Shown in pieces: positions 15,383-22,521 of a stretch of DNA of 25,001 nucleotides (the stretch's first letter is position 1; every line of letters begins with the position of its first letter). Source of the stretch: JAAYRQ01 sp035647815. Lineage in GTDB: Bacteria > Bacillota > Syntrophomonadia > Syntrophomonadales > Syntrophomonadaceae. The position numbers were made by a program, and so were the translations under genes. The stretch covers positions 1 to 25,001 of the forward strand of contig DASRMR010000033.1 of the NCBI GenBank assembly GCA_035647815.1, read 5' to 3'. Below the pieces are notes generated by a model. That model saw nothing but the letters and a program-made list of their open reading frames with translations, was not told the DNA's origin and did not search any database.

Positions 15383-16753
15383 TTATTTCTTTTTTGGCTG
15401 GTTTTTTGCCCAATCTGTTATAATCCTTTGTGTAGCGCGTTCTATAGCTAAAGCATTAGGAGGCACATCATTAGTTATGGTAGAACCTGCACCTGTAACT
15501 GCTTTTTCACCAATTGTTACTGGAGCTACTAAATTCGTATTACTACCTATAAATACACCATCTTTAAGAGTAGTTATATATTTATTATAACCATCGTAAT
15601 TACAGGTTATTGTTCCTGCACCAACATTTACATTTTTCCCCAACTTAGCATCCCCTACATAACTTAAATGGGGTATTTTACTACCTGCCCCGATATTTGA
15701 CTTCTTAATCTCAACGAAGTCACCTATTTTTACATTTTCCTCTAAAACCGTTTCAGGTCTTAAATAAGCAAAAGGCCCTATTATACATTTATTGCCTATT
15801 TTTGCATTTCTAATACGACTGTTTTCAATAACTACATTATCACCGATTATAGAGTCATTAATGCGACTATTAGGCCCAATTTCACAATTACTTCCTATGG
15901 TCGTTTCACCTTCAATTATAGAATAGGGTAAAACAACAGTATCTCTTGCTATCTTTACTTCATTGTCTATAAAAACAGAAGTAGGGTCCATCATCGTGAC
16001 CCCATTTTTCATTAATTCTACATTTTTGCGCTGGTACATTATCGCTTGTACTGTAGATAGTTGCATACGATCATTGATGCCCGATATATCATCACTAGCC
16101 GTGGTTAATAATACATCTACTATTTGTTTATCTTTTTTTAATATTTCTAAAACATCGGTTAGATAATACTCACCTTGTGCATTTTCAGTATTAATTTTGT
16201 CTAAAGCATTAAAAGCACTCTGAGCATGGAAACAGTAAATGCCAGAATTAATTTCTTTTAACATCTTTTCCTCTACAGTAGCATCTTTTTCCTCTACGAT
16301 TTTAATAAAATTATTATCCTTATCTCTAACGATACGTCCATATCCATGTGGATCTGTAATGTTTGCTGATAATATAGTAGCTATAGCCTTTTTCTTTTCA
16401 TGGAAATCTAGCAATTCCTTAATAGTTTCAGTTTGTAATAAAGGAATATCTCCGGCTAAGACTAGCATAGTACTATCTTTTGCTACTTTATCTTTAGCTT
16501 GCATAAGTGCATGACCAGTACCTAACTGCTCTTCCTGAACTACAAAATTGACTTCATACCCTGCTAAGGCCTCTATTACTTGCTCTCGTCCATGTCCAAC
16601 AACTATAGTTATGGATGTAATTCCAGCTCTTTTTACGGCATCTACTACATGCAGAATTATAGGATGACCACTAACCGGGTGGACTACCTTCGGTAAGTCC
16701 GAACACATCCTGACTCCTTTTCCTGCAGCAAGTATGACAGCTGAGTAACTCAC
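15383..16753 (-). CDS. glmU: Bifunctional GlcNAc-1-phosphate uridyltransferase / glucosamine-1-phosphate acetyltransferase
   Basis: This 456-residue enzyme catalyses the last two steps to UDP-GlcNAc, the precursor of peptidoglycan. The N-terminal pyrophosphorylase domain (1-230) has the nucleotide signature L8-A-A-G-K-G-V-R-M with K22 following. The C-terminal left-handed beta-helix (about 250-440) shows hexapeptide repeats and the acetyltransferase segment HLSYVGDAKLGKNVNVGAGT with its catalytic histidine, then CNYDGYNKY and FIGSNTNLVAPV. The start is GTG with AAGGTGAG about ten bases upstream. It leads into prs. A likely promoter lies in the 172-base gap before it, the position held by spoVG in Bacillus; no spoVG is present. 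Confidence 0.97.
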   Translation of the reverse strand: MSYSAVILAAGKGVRMCSDLPKVVHPVSGHPIILHVVDAVKRAGITSITIVVGHGREQVIEALAGYEVNFVVQEEQLGTGHALMQAKDKVAKDSTMLVLAGDIPLLQTETIKELLDFHEKKKAIATILSANITDPHGYGRIVRDKDNNFIKIVEEKDATVEEKMLKEINSGIYCFHAQSAFNALDKINTENAQGEYYLTDVLEILKKDKQIVDVLLTTASDDISGINDRMQLSTVQAIMYQRKNVELMKNGVTMMDPTSVFIDNEVKIARDTVVLPYSIIEGETTIGSNCEIGPNSRINDSIIGDNVVIENSRIRNAKIGNKCIIGPFAYLRPETVLEENVKIGDFVEIKKSNIGAGSKIPHLSYVGDAKLGKNVNVGAGTITCNYDGYNKYITTLKDGVFIGSNTNLVAPVTIGEKAVTGAGSTITNDVPPNALAIERATQRIITDWAKNQPKKK

Positions 16754-16824
16754 TTAACTAGCTCACCTTCTTTAATTAATAATCTTGTATTCAATATATT
16801 GCACATTTTAAGACTTGTAGGGTA

Positions 16825-16853
16825 ATTATAACCTTAATTTTACTAAGAATGAA
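16825..16853 (-). promoter_or_regulatory. Probable promoter of glmU-prs
   Basis: On the minus strand a perfect -10 TATAAT (16830-16825) is 17 bases from a weak -35 TTCATT (16853-16848). Transcription would start about 65 bases before glmU. The rest of the 16754-16925 gap shows no gene. Confidence 0.45.
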
Positions 16854-16925
16854 ACCTTTTTCACAAATCTCTGATGTCATAAAACTCCTGTTTTGCCACT
16901 CTTTATCCCAATAGGTATAAAATTC

Positions 16926-17702
16926 CTAAATGTTTATATCAGCCAAGTATTCTTGAGCCAATTCTAAATCACTAGGCTTATCTACATCAATCCCTACTTC
17001 CGCATAAGGTGAAATTATAGCTTTACCTTTAATGTTAGTTACAGAATAAAACCTTTTTTCCGCGGCATGAATAGTTAATCTATGGATTAAGTATTTAAAA
17101 ACTAAGATTATACCAAATAACCTGGCAATTGCTAGGGGGTTTTTGCGTCTAAGTATAATTTTATGGGCTATTTCTATCATTTCGTCTATTTTCTCAGTTT
17201 TAATTAAAAATAGATTGCCACCAGTAAAAATCCCCTCTTTTAACCTTACATAGGTGCGAACTACATCGGGAAATTTTAATTCATTTACTTCCTTAGATGT
17301 TAAGGGATAATAAAAATCTGCTTCATCTATTCTACATCGGAAAATAAAATCTTCAATGGCCTCTTTAGTTATAAAGGGAATATCTGTAGGCAAAATAATG
17401 AGCTTTTCACTAATATCGTTTTCCTTTAGTACTGTTACCGCATTAAGAAAGCTTTCTACCGCATTATCCCCACCCTCTGTAAAAAATAGCTGTTCTTCCT
17501 TAGAAAACAAGTTGCGCAGTGCTTCAACAGGGCCACTAATAACAACATTTCTAATATAAGGTGATTCGCGTAAAGCCTTGTATACATAAAAAATCATAGG
17601 ATATTTGCCTATCAAAATCAATGCTTCCTTATCGTAAGGTGCTAATGCCTTAAGTTCACTACTACTTTCACCACCAGCTAAAATTATCGCATCAAACTGC
17701 AT
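16926..17702 (-). CDS. MobA-like nucleotidyltransferase of unknown substrate
   Basis: This 258-residue protein has a GT-A/MobA-like nucleotidyltransferase fold: an N-terminal QFDAIILAGGESSSELKALA, a metal-binding PTDIPFITKEA near residues 114-124 and a C-terminal GIDVDKPSDLELAQEYL typical of the group. The nucleotide loop lacks the usual G-x-R pattern (GGESSSELKALAPYDK instead), so substrate use may be altered. A middle insertion (about 185-225: RRKNPLAIARLFG..., then a hydrophobic and basic helix) is not part of the minimal MobA fold. It lies between the GntR gene (13 bases) and glmU, as in other Clostridia, which suggests an envelope or cofactor link, but I cannot name the substrate. Confidence 0.8.
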   Translation of the reverse strand: MQFDAIILAGGESSSELKALAPYDKEALILIGKYPMIFYVYKALRESPYIRNVVISGPVEALRNLFSKEEQLFFTEGGDNAVESFLNAVTVLKENDISEKLIILPTDIPFITKEAIEDFIFRCRIDEADFYYPLTSKEVNELKFPDVVRTYVRLKEGIFTGGNLFLIKTEKIDEMIEIAHKIILRRKNPLAIARLFGIILVFKYLIHRLTIHAAEKRFYSVTNIKGKAIISPYAEVGIDVDKPSDLELAQEYLADINI

Positions 17703-17715
17703 TTAAATACCTCCA

Positions 17716-18414
17716 TTAATCTTTAATGGGTGACTCTTCCATTTTTATGGATTCAATCATACTGTTTTCGGCATTTTCAATATGTTCTACCGCAAGTTGA
17801 CGGGATAGCTGTACATCTCTAGCCTGAAGAGCTTCCACAATTCCTCGATGCTCATCTAGCGATGTTGCCATTCGCCCTGGATAAGCTAAGGTAGTAGCCC
17901 TAAAGCGTTGAATCTGTTCTCTAAGATTATTAATTATATTAGTTAATCTGTCATTACGACTAGCTTTATAGATGGCTTCATGAAATTCTGTATCTACTAT
18001 GATTAGTTTTTCTAGATTATTAGAGGCTATAGCCTCAGCCTTTTCTGCCCATAGATTCTTGATAGTTTCTAATTCTTCATCAGTAATTCGCTCCGCTGCT
18101 AAACTAGCTGCTAACCCTTCTAGGGCAGACCTGATCTCAAATACATCTGCAATATCTTTAAAGGTAAGATCCGCGACATAAGCACCTTTGCGAGGTACCA
18201 TGACAATGAATCCTTCTATTTCTAGTTTTCGCAAAGCTTCTCTGATGGGAGTCCTAGAAACCCCTAATTCTTCAGCTAATTGTATTTCCATCAATCTTTC
18301 TCGTGGTTGAAGCCTGCCATTAATTATCGCTTCTCTAATTGCTTCCAAGACTAATTCCCGTAAAGGTTTATGTGAGTCGAGATTTACCGGCATTAATCTT
18401 TTTTCGGCTTCCAT
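17716..18414 (-). CDS. GntR-family regulator, FadR/FCD subfamily
   Basis: This 232-residue protein has an N-terminal winged helix-turn-helix (about 15-80, with ELGVSRTPIREALRKLEIEG at 49-68) and a C-terminal all-helical FCD ligand-binding domain. The likely metal and ligand residues are D141, H145 (FHEAIYKAS), H189 (EHRGIVEA) and H211. Family members are repressors or activators responding to small carboxylates such as lactate, gluconate or fatty acyl-CoA. The ATG directly follows the ispE stop (TAG-ATG), with AGGAGTGA inside ispE as ribosome site, so it is coupled to ispE. No ligand can be deduced. A regulator here fills the place of purR in Bacillus. Confidence 0.92.
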   Translation of the reverse strand: MEAEKRLMPVNLDSHKPLRELVLEAIREAIINGRLQPRERLMEIQLAEELGVSRTPIREALRKLEIEGFIVMVPRKGAYVADLTFKDIADVFEIRSALEGLAASLAAERITDEELETIKNLWAEKAEAIASNNLEKLIIVDTEFHEAIYKASRNDRLTNIINNLREQIQRFRATTLAYPGRMATSLDEHRGIVEALQARDVQLSRQLAVEHIENAENSMIESIKMEESPIKD

Positions 18415-19275
18415 CTATTCACTCCTAACATATGATGAGATTTTAAATACTTCTTTATAATCTTTAGTAAAACCTTCATAGGCAGACTGAAGCATTTTTT
18501 GATCCTGAAATAATCCCAAGACAGTCGGTCCACTTCCCGACATGATTGCAGCTAAAGCACCATGCCACTTCATCTCATCCTTTATTTTCATAATTTCAGG
18601 ATACTTAGGTATACAGACTGTTTCTAAAACATTGGCCATATTATTGGCTAACTTTATAATATCATATTCATGCCATGCTTTTAAAAAAGCATCTATATCA
18701 GGAGAAGTTTTAACTTTATCTAGACTAAATTCTGCAAATACTTCTCGAGTGGATATTTGGAAATCAGGTTTAACTAAGAGGAAACTAAGTTCTTTAATAG
18801 CTGGTAAGGGTGTTAGCTGTTCTCCCCTTCCCTTGGCGATAGCACTGACATTACCTAAACAAAAAGGTACATCAGAACCTAACTTAAAAGCTATCTCCCA
18901 TAAGGACTCATAATCTAAATCATAACCGTAAAGTTTATTCATGCCAAGCAAGACCGCTGCAGCATCAGCACTACCTCCAGCTAAACCAGCACCGACAGGT
19001 ATATGCTTCTCTATAAATATCTTTACACCCTCTTTTTTTCCCAAATGTTGCTGCAGCAAATAAGCAGCTTGAAAAGCCAAATTATTTTCGTCAGTAGGAA
19101 TTGATGTGCTAGTAGAGCTTATAGTGATTTCATTAGCCTTTTCCAATCTTATCCTATCTAGTAAAGATACCTGATGCATAACTGTAACTAATTCATGATA
19201 ATCATCTGCCCGCCTACCTTTAACATCTAAGGTTAAATTTATTTTAGCAGGTGCTTCGATAATAATGTTTTTCAT
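18415..19275 (-). CDS. ispE: 4-diphosphocytidyl-2-C-methyl-D-erythritol kinase
   Basis: This 286-residue GHMP kinase phosphorylates CDP-methylerythritol in the non-mevalonate isoprenoid pathway. It shows APAKINLTLDVKGRRADDYH (8-27, with the conserved lysine at 11), the glycine-rich ATP loop PVGAGLAGGSADAAA (93-107), the VPFCLGN strand (about 155) and the C-terminal MSGSGPTVLGLF motif (about 244-255). Length is normal for the family (280-290). GGGAGA precedes the ATG. It heads the block leading through gntR and the nucleotidyltransferase towards glmU and is insulated from spoIIR by a terminator. Confidence 0.97.
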   Translation of the reverse strand: MKNIIIEAPAKINLTLDVKGRRADDYHELVTVMHQVSLLDRIRLEKANEITISSTSTSIPTDENNLAFQAAYLLQQHLGKKEGVKIFIEKHIPVGAGLAGGSADAAAVLLGMNKLYGYDLDYESLWEIAFKLGSDVPFCLGNVSAIAKGRGEQLTPLPAIKELSFLLVKPDFQISTREVFAEFSLDKVKTSPDIDAFLKAWHEYDIIKLANNMANVLETVCIPKYPEIMKIKDEMKWHGALAAIMSGSGPTVLGLFQDQKMLQSAYEGFTKDYKEVFKISSYVRSE

Positions 19276-19379
19276 TAATAATCTCCCTATCCTATATGTA
19301 TTTAAATATTTATTACAAATTACGCTAAATTTTAAAAGAACACAGTTAATTCATTTTAATTATAACTTATATTTATGGT

Positions 19380-19407
19380 AAAAAAAAGGAACGGCTTTAC
19401 CGTTCCT
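19380..19407 (-). terminator. Rho-independent terminator of spoIIR
   Basis: AGGAACGG-CTTTA-CCGTTCCT (19387-19407) gives a perfect 8-bp stem, and in the minus direction it runs into eight T residues (19387-19380, the first also closing the stem). It lies about 30 bases after the spoIIR stop. It is the cleanest terminator in the window. Confidence 0.92.
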
Positions 19408-19437
19408 AATAGGGGGAAGTTGGGAAATATAATAACA

Positions 19438-20013
19438 TTAATCTTTTTTAGGTTTATGGAATTTTACTCCTTTAGGTAATAGTTCTAAACATTTTAAAGA
19501 AACTTTTGCTTCATGAGGTTTATCCATGCTTAAGCCTTTATCTGCGGAAGATACCATACAAAGAGGTGGAAATAATACACACCACCAGTTTTTGCCTACA
19601 CCATCCCCAATAAGTATTCTAACTGCCTCATAGTCTCCCTGAGGGAAAACTAAATTTCCATAAGCTTTAGTAGGAAACTCATATTGACCTATCAATACCT
19701 CAACCGGGTAATCATAACCATAGCCTCGTACTATTTCTTCAGCTACCTTTTGAATATCAGGAAGTTTTTCTTCCGCCTTTAGAATTGCTTTATCTATATC
19801 TTTTATATTACTAAATTCATCTTTCATATAATTAACCACATGATCCTTAACTTCAAGTTTTAAAGCTTGATCATTTGGAGCGTCACTATTAGCTAGGACA
19901 TGAAGTCTTAAAACACTGTTTTGTAATGGAATGTTTTGTTCAGCTAGTACTTGGCTGGCAAAAAAAGTAGTGGTAATAATTAAAATAATAACAAATAGTT
20001 TTCGCATAACCAT
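19438..20013 (-). CDS. spoIIR: Stage II sporulation protein R
   Basis: This 191-residue secreted protein is made in the forespore. In Bacillus SpoIIR crosses into the space between the two membranes and triggers SpoIIGA to process pro-sigma-E in the mother cell. It has a signal peptide (positive N-terminus, hydrophobic to about residue 20, cleavage likely after VLA at 24) and the family core: LRLHVLANSDAPNDQALKLE, then YPVEVLIGQYEFPTKAYGN, and NWWCVLFPPLCMV. Two ATGs are possible: 20013 lies four bases from GGAGG and 20007 lies ten; both keep the signal peptide. The gene appears monocistronic, with a sigma-F-like promoter upstream and a strong terminator behind. Confidence 0.95.
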   Translation of the reverse strand: MVMRKLFVIILIITTTFFASQVLAEQNIPLQNSVLRLHVLANSDAPNDQALKLEVKDHVVNYMKDEFSNIKDIDKAILKAEEKLPDIQKVAEEIVRGYGYDYPVEVLIGQYEFPTKAYGNLVFPQGDYEAVRILIGDGVGKNWWCVLFPPLCMVSSADKGLSMDKPHEAKVSLKCLELLPKGVKFHKPKKD

Positions 20014-20035
20014 AAACCCTCCTTCTCTACTAAGA

Positions 20036-20063
20036 ATTGTTGCCCAAAAGATAAATTTTAAAC
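20036..20063 (-). promoter_or_regulatory. Sigma-F-like promoter of spoIIR
   Basis: On the minus strand GTTTA (20063-20059), a 14-base spacer and GGCAACAAT (20044-20036) match the sigma-F pattern GYATA and GGNNANAHT, the -10 part at every fixed base. Transcription would start just ahead of the ribosome site. Bacillus spoIIR is a classic sigma-F gene. Confidence 0.5.
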
Positions 20064-20177
20064 TGAAAGTTTATGGTTTTTTTTAAAACATTTTAAGCAA
20101 ATAGGGGTATAAGAAATGTGGATGGCTGTCAAAAATAATCTTTATGCCCGGAAGCCATAAAAATGGCGTTTGTAAGG

Positions 20178-20206
20178 TTGACTTTGTTTGTGAAAATGAT
20201 TACTAT
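20178..20206 (+). promoter_or_regulatory. Possible sigma-A promoter in the spoIIR-ABC gap
   Basis: TTGACT (20178-20183), a 17-base spacer and TACTAT (20201-20206) form a plausible plus-strand promoter in a gap where all neighbouring genes are on the minus strand. It is paired with the hairpin at 20288. Confidence 0.35.
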
Positions 20207-20212
20207 TAGACC

Positions 20213-20330
20213 ATAAGAGTTTGCAAGTGGTTTCCCCCACAAGTAAATTCAGAACATACATTTTCTAATTCCCCCCCCGGGAATTAATTAGACATCACCA
20301 CGCCATGATGGTGATGTCTAATCCTTTTCT
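20213..20330 (+). ncRNA. Candidate small RNA (about 118 nt), unverified
   Basis: The 329-base gap 20014-20342 has no credible gene. A plus-strand promoter-like sequence (20178-20206) followed by a strong hairpin with a T-rich tail (20288-20330) would define a transcript of about 118 bases. It also contains a small stem GTGG...CCAC (about 20227-20240) and the run of eight C residues at 20271-20278. It matches no RNA family I recognise. The hairpin may equally serve the ABC operon on the other strand, so this is a weak prediction. Confidence 0.22.
20288..20330. terminator. Strong hairpin, likely terminator of the ABC operon (possibly two-way)
   Basis: A perfect 13-bp inverted repeat, TTAGACATCACCA (20288-20300) and TGGTGATGTCTAA (20309-20321), surrounds an 8-base loop. 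It lies 21 bases after the ABC permease stop on the minus strand, where only TTAATT follows. In the plus direction TCCTTTTCT follows. It can act both ways, but the T run is better in the plus direction. Confidence 0.7.
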
Positions 20331-20342
20331 GAACTATTTAAC

Positions 20343-21074
20343 TTACAATTCTATCCGCCAATTATAGATTAAGACTGCAGCTATAAAAACTACTATCGCA
20401 GCCCCTATATAATAGAAGGATGTATAAATAAATGGCTCTACAGGTGCTAAAATAAGCTCTGGACTATAATCCATATGCCCAATTAATTGCGCGATAACTT
20501 TGTTAGTTAACCACAGCATGCCGGCTAAAGTGATAACAGTCGTTAAGCCTTGGAATTTAGCCACTAACTTACCGATAATTTGACTAAAGAATATTAAAGC
20601 TACTAAATATACCCCGAAAACTAAGCTCATAAAATAAATTGAAAAACCTAAGCCCCATGGGATATTAATAAATTCACTAGTTATTATAGCTATTTCTTCC
20701 GCAAATAAGACCAAAGCTAAAGTTATCGTACTTATTACTACTGTTATAGTCCCTAGTAAATATTGACTAACTACTGCAGCTAGTTTAGAGCCTAAAATCA
20801 TTCCTCCCCTTACAGGTAAAGACATGACTAGATAAATAGTATTGGAATTCCACTCCTTAGTAAATATCTTACTAGCTGTTATAACGGGAAGTAAGCCGGC
20901 TAAACCAGCTACCATAACAAAGAGCAAGTTTGGCCATCCAAATCTTGGCCCTGCAAAATATACTAAAACAGAAACTACTATTACTGCCGATATAGTTAAT
21001 AGGATTTCGGTCTTTAATTCCATCATTTCCTTTTCGTAAAGTTTTAAAAACATTTTTAAATGATTAACTTTCAT
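20343..21074 (-). CDS. ABC-2-type transporter permease
   Basis: This 243-residue protein has about six membrane helices, beginning with a cytoplasmic helix (LKMFLKLYEKEMMELKTEIL) and the typical ABC-2 segment KIFTKEWNSNTIYLVMSLPV, followed by RGGMILGSKLAAVVSQYL. These coupling-helix regions are characteristic of exporters that move drugs, peptides or lipids. Its start overlaps the ATPase gene by 11 bases, with AAGGAG inside that gene, so the two are coupled and make one transporter. The substrate cannot be told. YtrA-controlled relatives respond to cell-wall antibiotics such as bacitracin, ramoplanin or vancomycin in Bacillus, but that is only an analogy. Confidence 0.88.
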   Translation of the reverse strand: MKVNHLKMFLKLYEKEMMELKTEILLTISAVIVVSVLVYFAGPRFGWPNLLFVMVAGLAGLLPVITASKIFTKEWNSNTIYLVMSLPVRGGMILGSKLAAVVSQYLLGTITVVISTITLALVLFAEEIAIITSEFINIPWGLGFSIYFMSLVFGVYLVALIFFSQIIGKLVAKFQGLTTVITLAGMLWLTNKVIAQLIGHMDYSPELILAPVEPFIYTSFYYIGAAIVVFIAAVLIYNWRIEL

Positions 21075-21759
21075 ATTTAAACAACTCCTTCATGAGCTCT
21101 ACTAGTGATTGCCCTCTCTCAGCTCGTAAATCTTCCGCATTGCCGGTCAGCTTAACTTGTCCCGCAGATATAAATGTCACCTCATCAACTAAACTTTCGA
21201 TCTCGGCTATCTCATGAGTTGATATAATAATAGTCTGTTCACCTTCACGAAAATCGCTAATTAAAGTGTTAATTATTTCTTCTCGGGTCAAAATATCGAT
21301 TCCTGATAAAGGTTCATCTAATAATAAATAAGGAGCTCCACGGGAAACAGTCAAGAGGAGCTTAGCTTTAGCTCTTTGCCCTTTAGAAATCTTGCCTATA
21401 TTCATTTTTTCATCTAATCTTAAAAAACCTAGTAACCCTTGGTACTTGTCTTCATCCCAATCTCCATAAAAAGTCTTTACAAAATCTGCAGCTTGTTTAA
21501 TATTCATCCAGGAATACAAGTAATCTATTTCCGGTAAATAAGCTATTTTATGTTTTGTCTTCTGAGGACTTTGTCCATCGACTAATACTAGGCCTTTATC
21601 AGGTCGACTAAGCCCTGCCATCATCTTCATACTCGTAGATTTACCCGCCCCATTAGGACCAAATAAACCAAAAATCTTTCCCTTCCCGAAGTTGGTAGAA
21701 AAGTTATCTAAAGCAATAGTACGCCCATATTGCTTACTTACATTTTTAAATTCTATCAC
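21064..21759 (-). CDS. ABC transporter ATP-binding protein
   Basis: This 231-residue nucleotide-binding subunit has A-loop Y11, Walker A GPNGAGKST (34-42), signature ISKGQ (124-128, SKGQ in place of SGGQ as in many BcrA/YtrB-type exporters), Walker B YLLLDEP (144-150), D-loop SGID and H182 of the switch. It powers the permease encoded next to it. The start is GTG at 21759. AAGGAGGG lies eight bases upstream, inside the last codons of the gntR gene, so the operon is tightly coupled. Confidence 0.95.
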   Translation of the reverse strand: MIEFKNVSKQYGRTIALDNFSTNFGKGKIFGLFGPNGAGKSTSMKMMAGLSRPDKGLVLVDGQSPQKTKHKIAYLPEIDYLYSWMNIKQAADFVKTFYGDWDEDKYQGLLGFLRLDEKMNIGKISKGQRAKAKLLLTVSRGAPYLLLDEPLSGIDILTREEIINTLISDFREGEQTIIISTHEIAEIESLVDEVTFISAGQVKLTGNAEDLRAERGQSLVELMKELFKYES

Positions 21760-21764
21760 TGTTT

Positions 21765-22130
21765 TTACCCTCCTTTTTTTTGCATCTCTTCTCTTAATCT
21801 TCCCAAAATCTCTTCACTCGAATAATTAAGTGATCTCATTTCTGTAATAAATGAATCGAGCAAGTTTTGGGCCATTTCTTCTTTTAGATCAGCTAGTACT
21901 TCAGCAGATACACTCACAAAAGTACCTTGCCCGCGTAAAGTTTCTACTAAGTTCAGGTTTTCCATCTCTCTGTAAGCCCTTTGTACCGTATTAGGATTCA
22001 CGGTGGCCACTTGAGCATATTCCCTTTGGGATAAAATCTTATCTCCCATTTCAAGCTCACCCCGAATCATTTTCTTTTTGAAATCTTCGACTATTTGTTT
22101 ATAAATAGGTGATCTAGTATCAAATTCCAA
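21765..22130 (-). CDS. YtrA-type GntR-family transcriptional repressor
   Basis: This 121-residue protein is a winged helix-turn-helix of the GntR superfamily (SPIYKQIVEDFKKKMIRGEL, then SQREYAQVATVNPNTVQRAYREMENLNLVETLRGQGTFVS) followed by a short helical dimerisation tail, the layout of the YtrA subfamily. YtrA-type regulators repress the ABC transporter operon they lead. The start is TTG at 22130, with GGGGGTG six bases upstream. Just ahead is a sigma-A promoter with an operator-like dyad at its start site, so autorepression is likely. The ligand is not apparent. Confidence 0.93.
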   Translation of the reverse strand: MEFDTRSPIYKQIVEDFKKKMIRGELEMGDKILSQREYAQVATVNPNTVQRAYREMENLNLVETLRGQGTFVSVSAEVLADLKEEMAQNLLDSFITEMRSLNYSSEEILGRLREEMQKKGG

Positions 22131-22149
22131 TCATTTCACCCCCGCGTTC

Positions 22150-22204
22150 TAGTGTACCACTGTGCTATGGCACTAATGATATAAAACTCGCTTGCCGATG
22201 TCAA
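22150..22204 (-). promoter_or_regulatory. Sigma-A promoter and operator-like dyad of the YtrA-type ABC operon
   Basis: TTGACA (22204-22199), a 17-base spacer and TATCAT (22181-22176) on the minus strand form a near-consensus promoter. Directly after the -10 lies a dyad TAGTG-N16-CACTA (22150-22175) across the expected start site. Reported YtrA-type operators contain AGTGTA and TACACT half-sites, and AGTGTA is present at 22151-22156. This is a good candidate for the binding site of the repressor encoded downstream. Confidence 0.7.
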
Positions 22205-22328
22205 GGCAAAAATAGTCCCCTATTCCTTAGCCTTTAAACTAAAGTTACGAAATATTGAGCAAAATTGAGGTTCAGGGAGAAACCTTCTCTCTGGACTATC
22301 TGTTTTATTAGAAAACTATATTACTAGT

Positions 22329-22358
22329 TTGACTATTAATAATATAGGGTGTTATTGT
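22329..22358 (+). promoter_or_regulatory. Weak promoter candidate for the GTPase-ABC cassette
   Basis: TTGACT (22329-22334), an 18-base spacer and TATTGT (22353-22358) could start a plus-strand transcript with a leader of about 155 bases ahead of the P-loop gene at 22522. The -10 is poor. No other convincing promoter was seen in 22205-22521. Confidence 0.3.
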
Positions 22359-22426
22359 TATGTGGTGATGGTTTGAGTTCGGTTTTGACTGTTTGGCTTG
22401 GTCTGGTTTTTGTTTTGATTTCAATC
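22352..22426 (+). other. GT-rich, cytosine-poor leader segment
   Basis: About 75 bases of the gap 22131-22521 are almost all G and T on the plus strand (for example GGTTTTGACTGTTTGGCTTG), with only a handful of C residues. It is non-coding: reading frames stop at once. Downstream, AATCTC (22440s) and GAGATT (22470s) can pair, but no known riboswitch is recognisable. The rest of the gap holds the divergent promoters and an imperfect hairpin near 22270-22295. Confidence 0.5.
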
Positions 22427-22521
22427 CCTAACAAATACCTAATCTCTCTGGGACCTGTACATAGTGAGATTGCTTAGCAAAAAATCTAATGATGATTAAT
22501 ATTTAATGGTAGGTGTTTAAA

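Noticed and set aside
16754..16925. Gap before glmU checked for spoVG, as in Bacillus
   Set aside because: No open frame or SpoVG-like sequence is present; only a promoter-like TATAAT was found.
20116..20160. Plus-strand 14-codon frame (MWMAVKNNLYARKP) after an AGGGGT
   Set aside because: It is very short, has no family signal and lies upstream of the only promoter candidate on that strand.
22205..22521. Leader of the GTPase cassette considered as a cobalamin, molybdenum-cofactor or other known riboswitch
   Set aside because: None of the conserved core sequences or stems of the riboswitches I know could be recognised.
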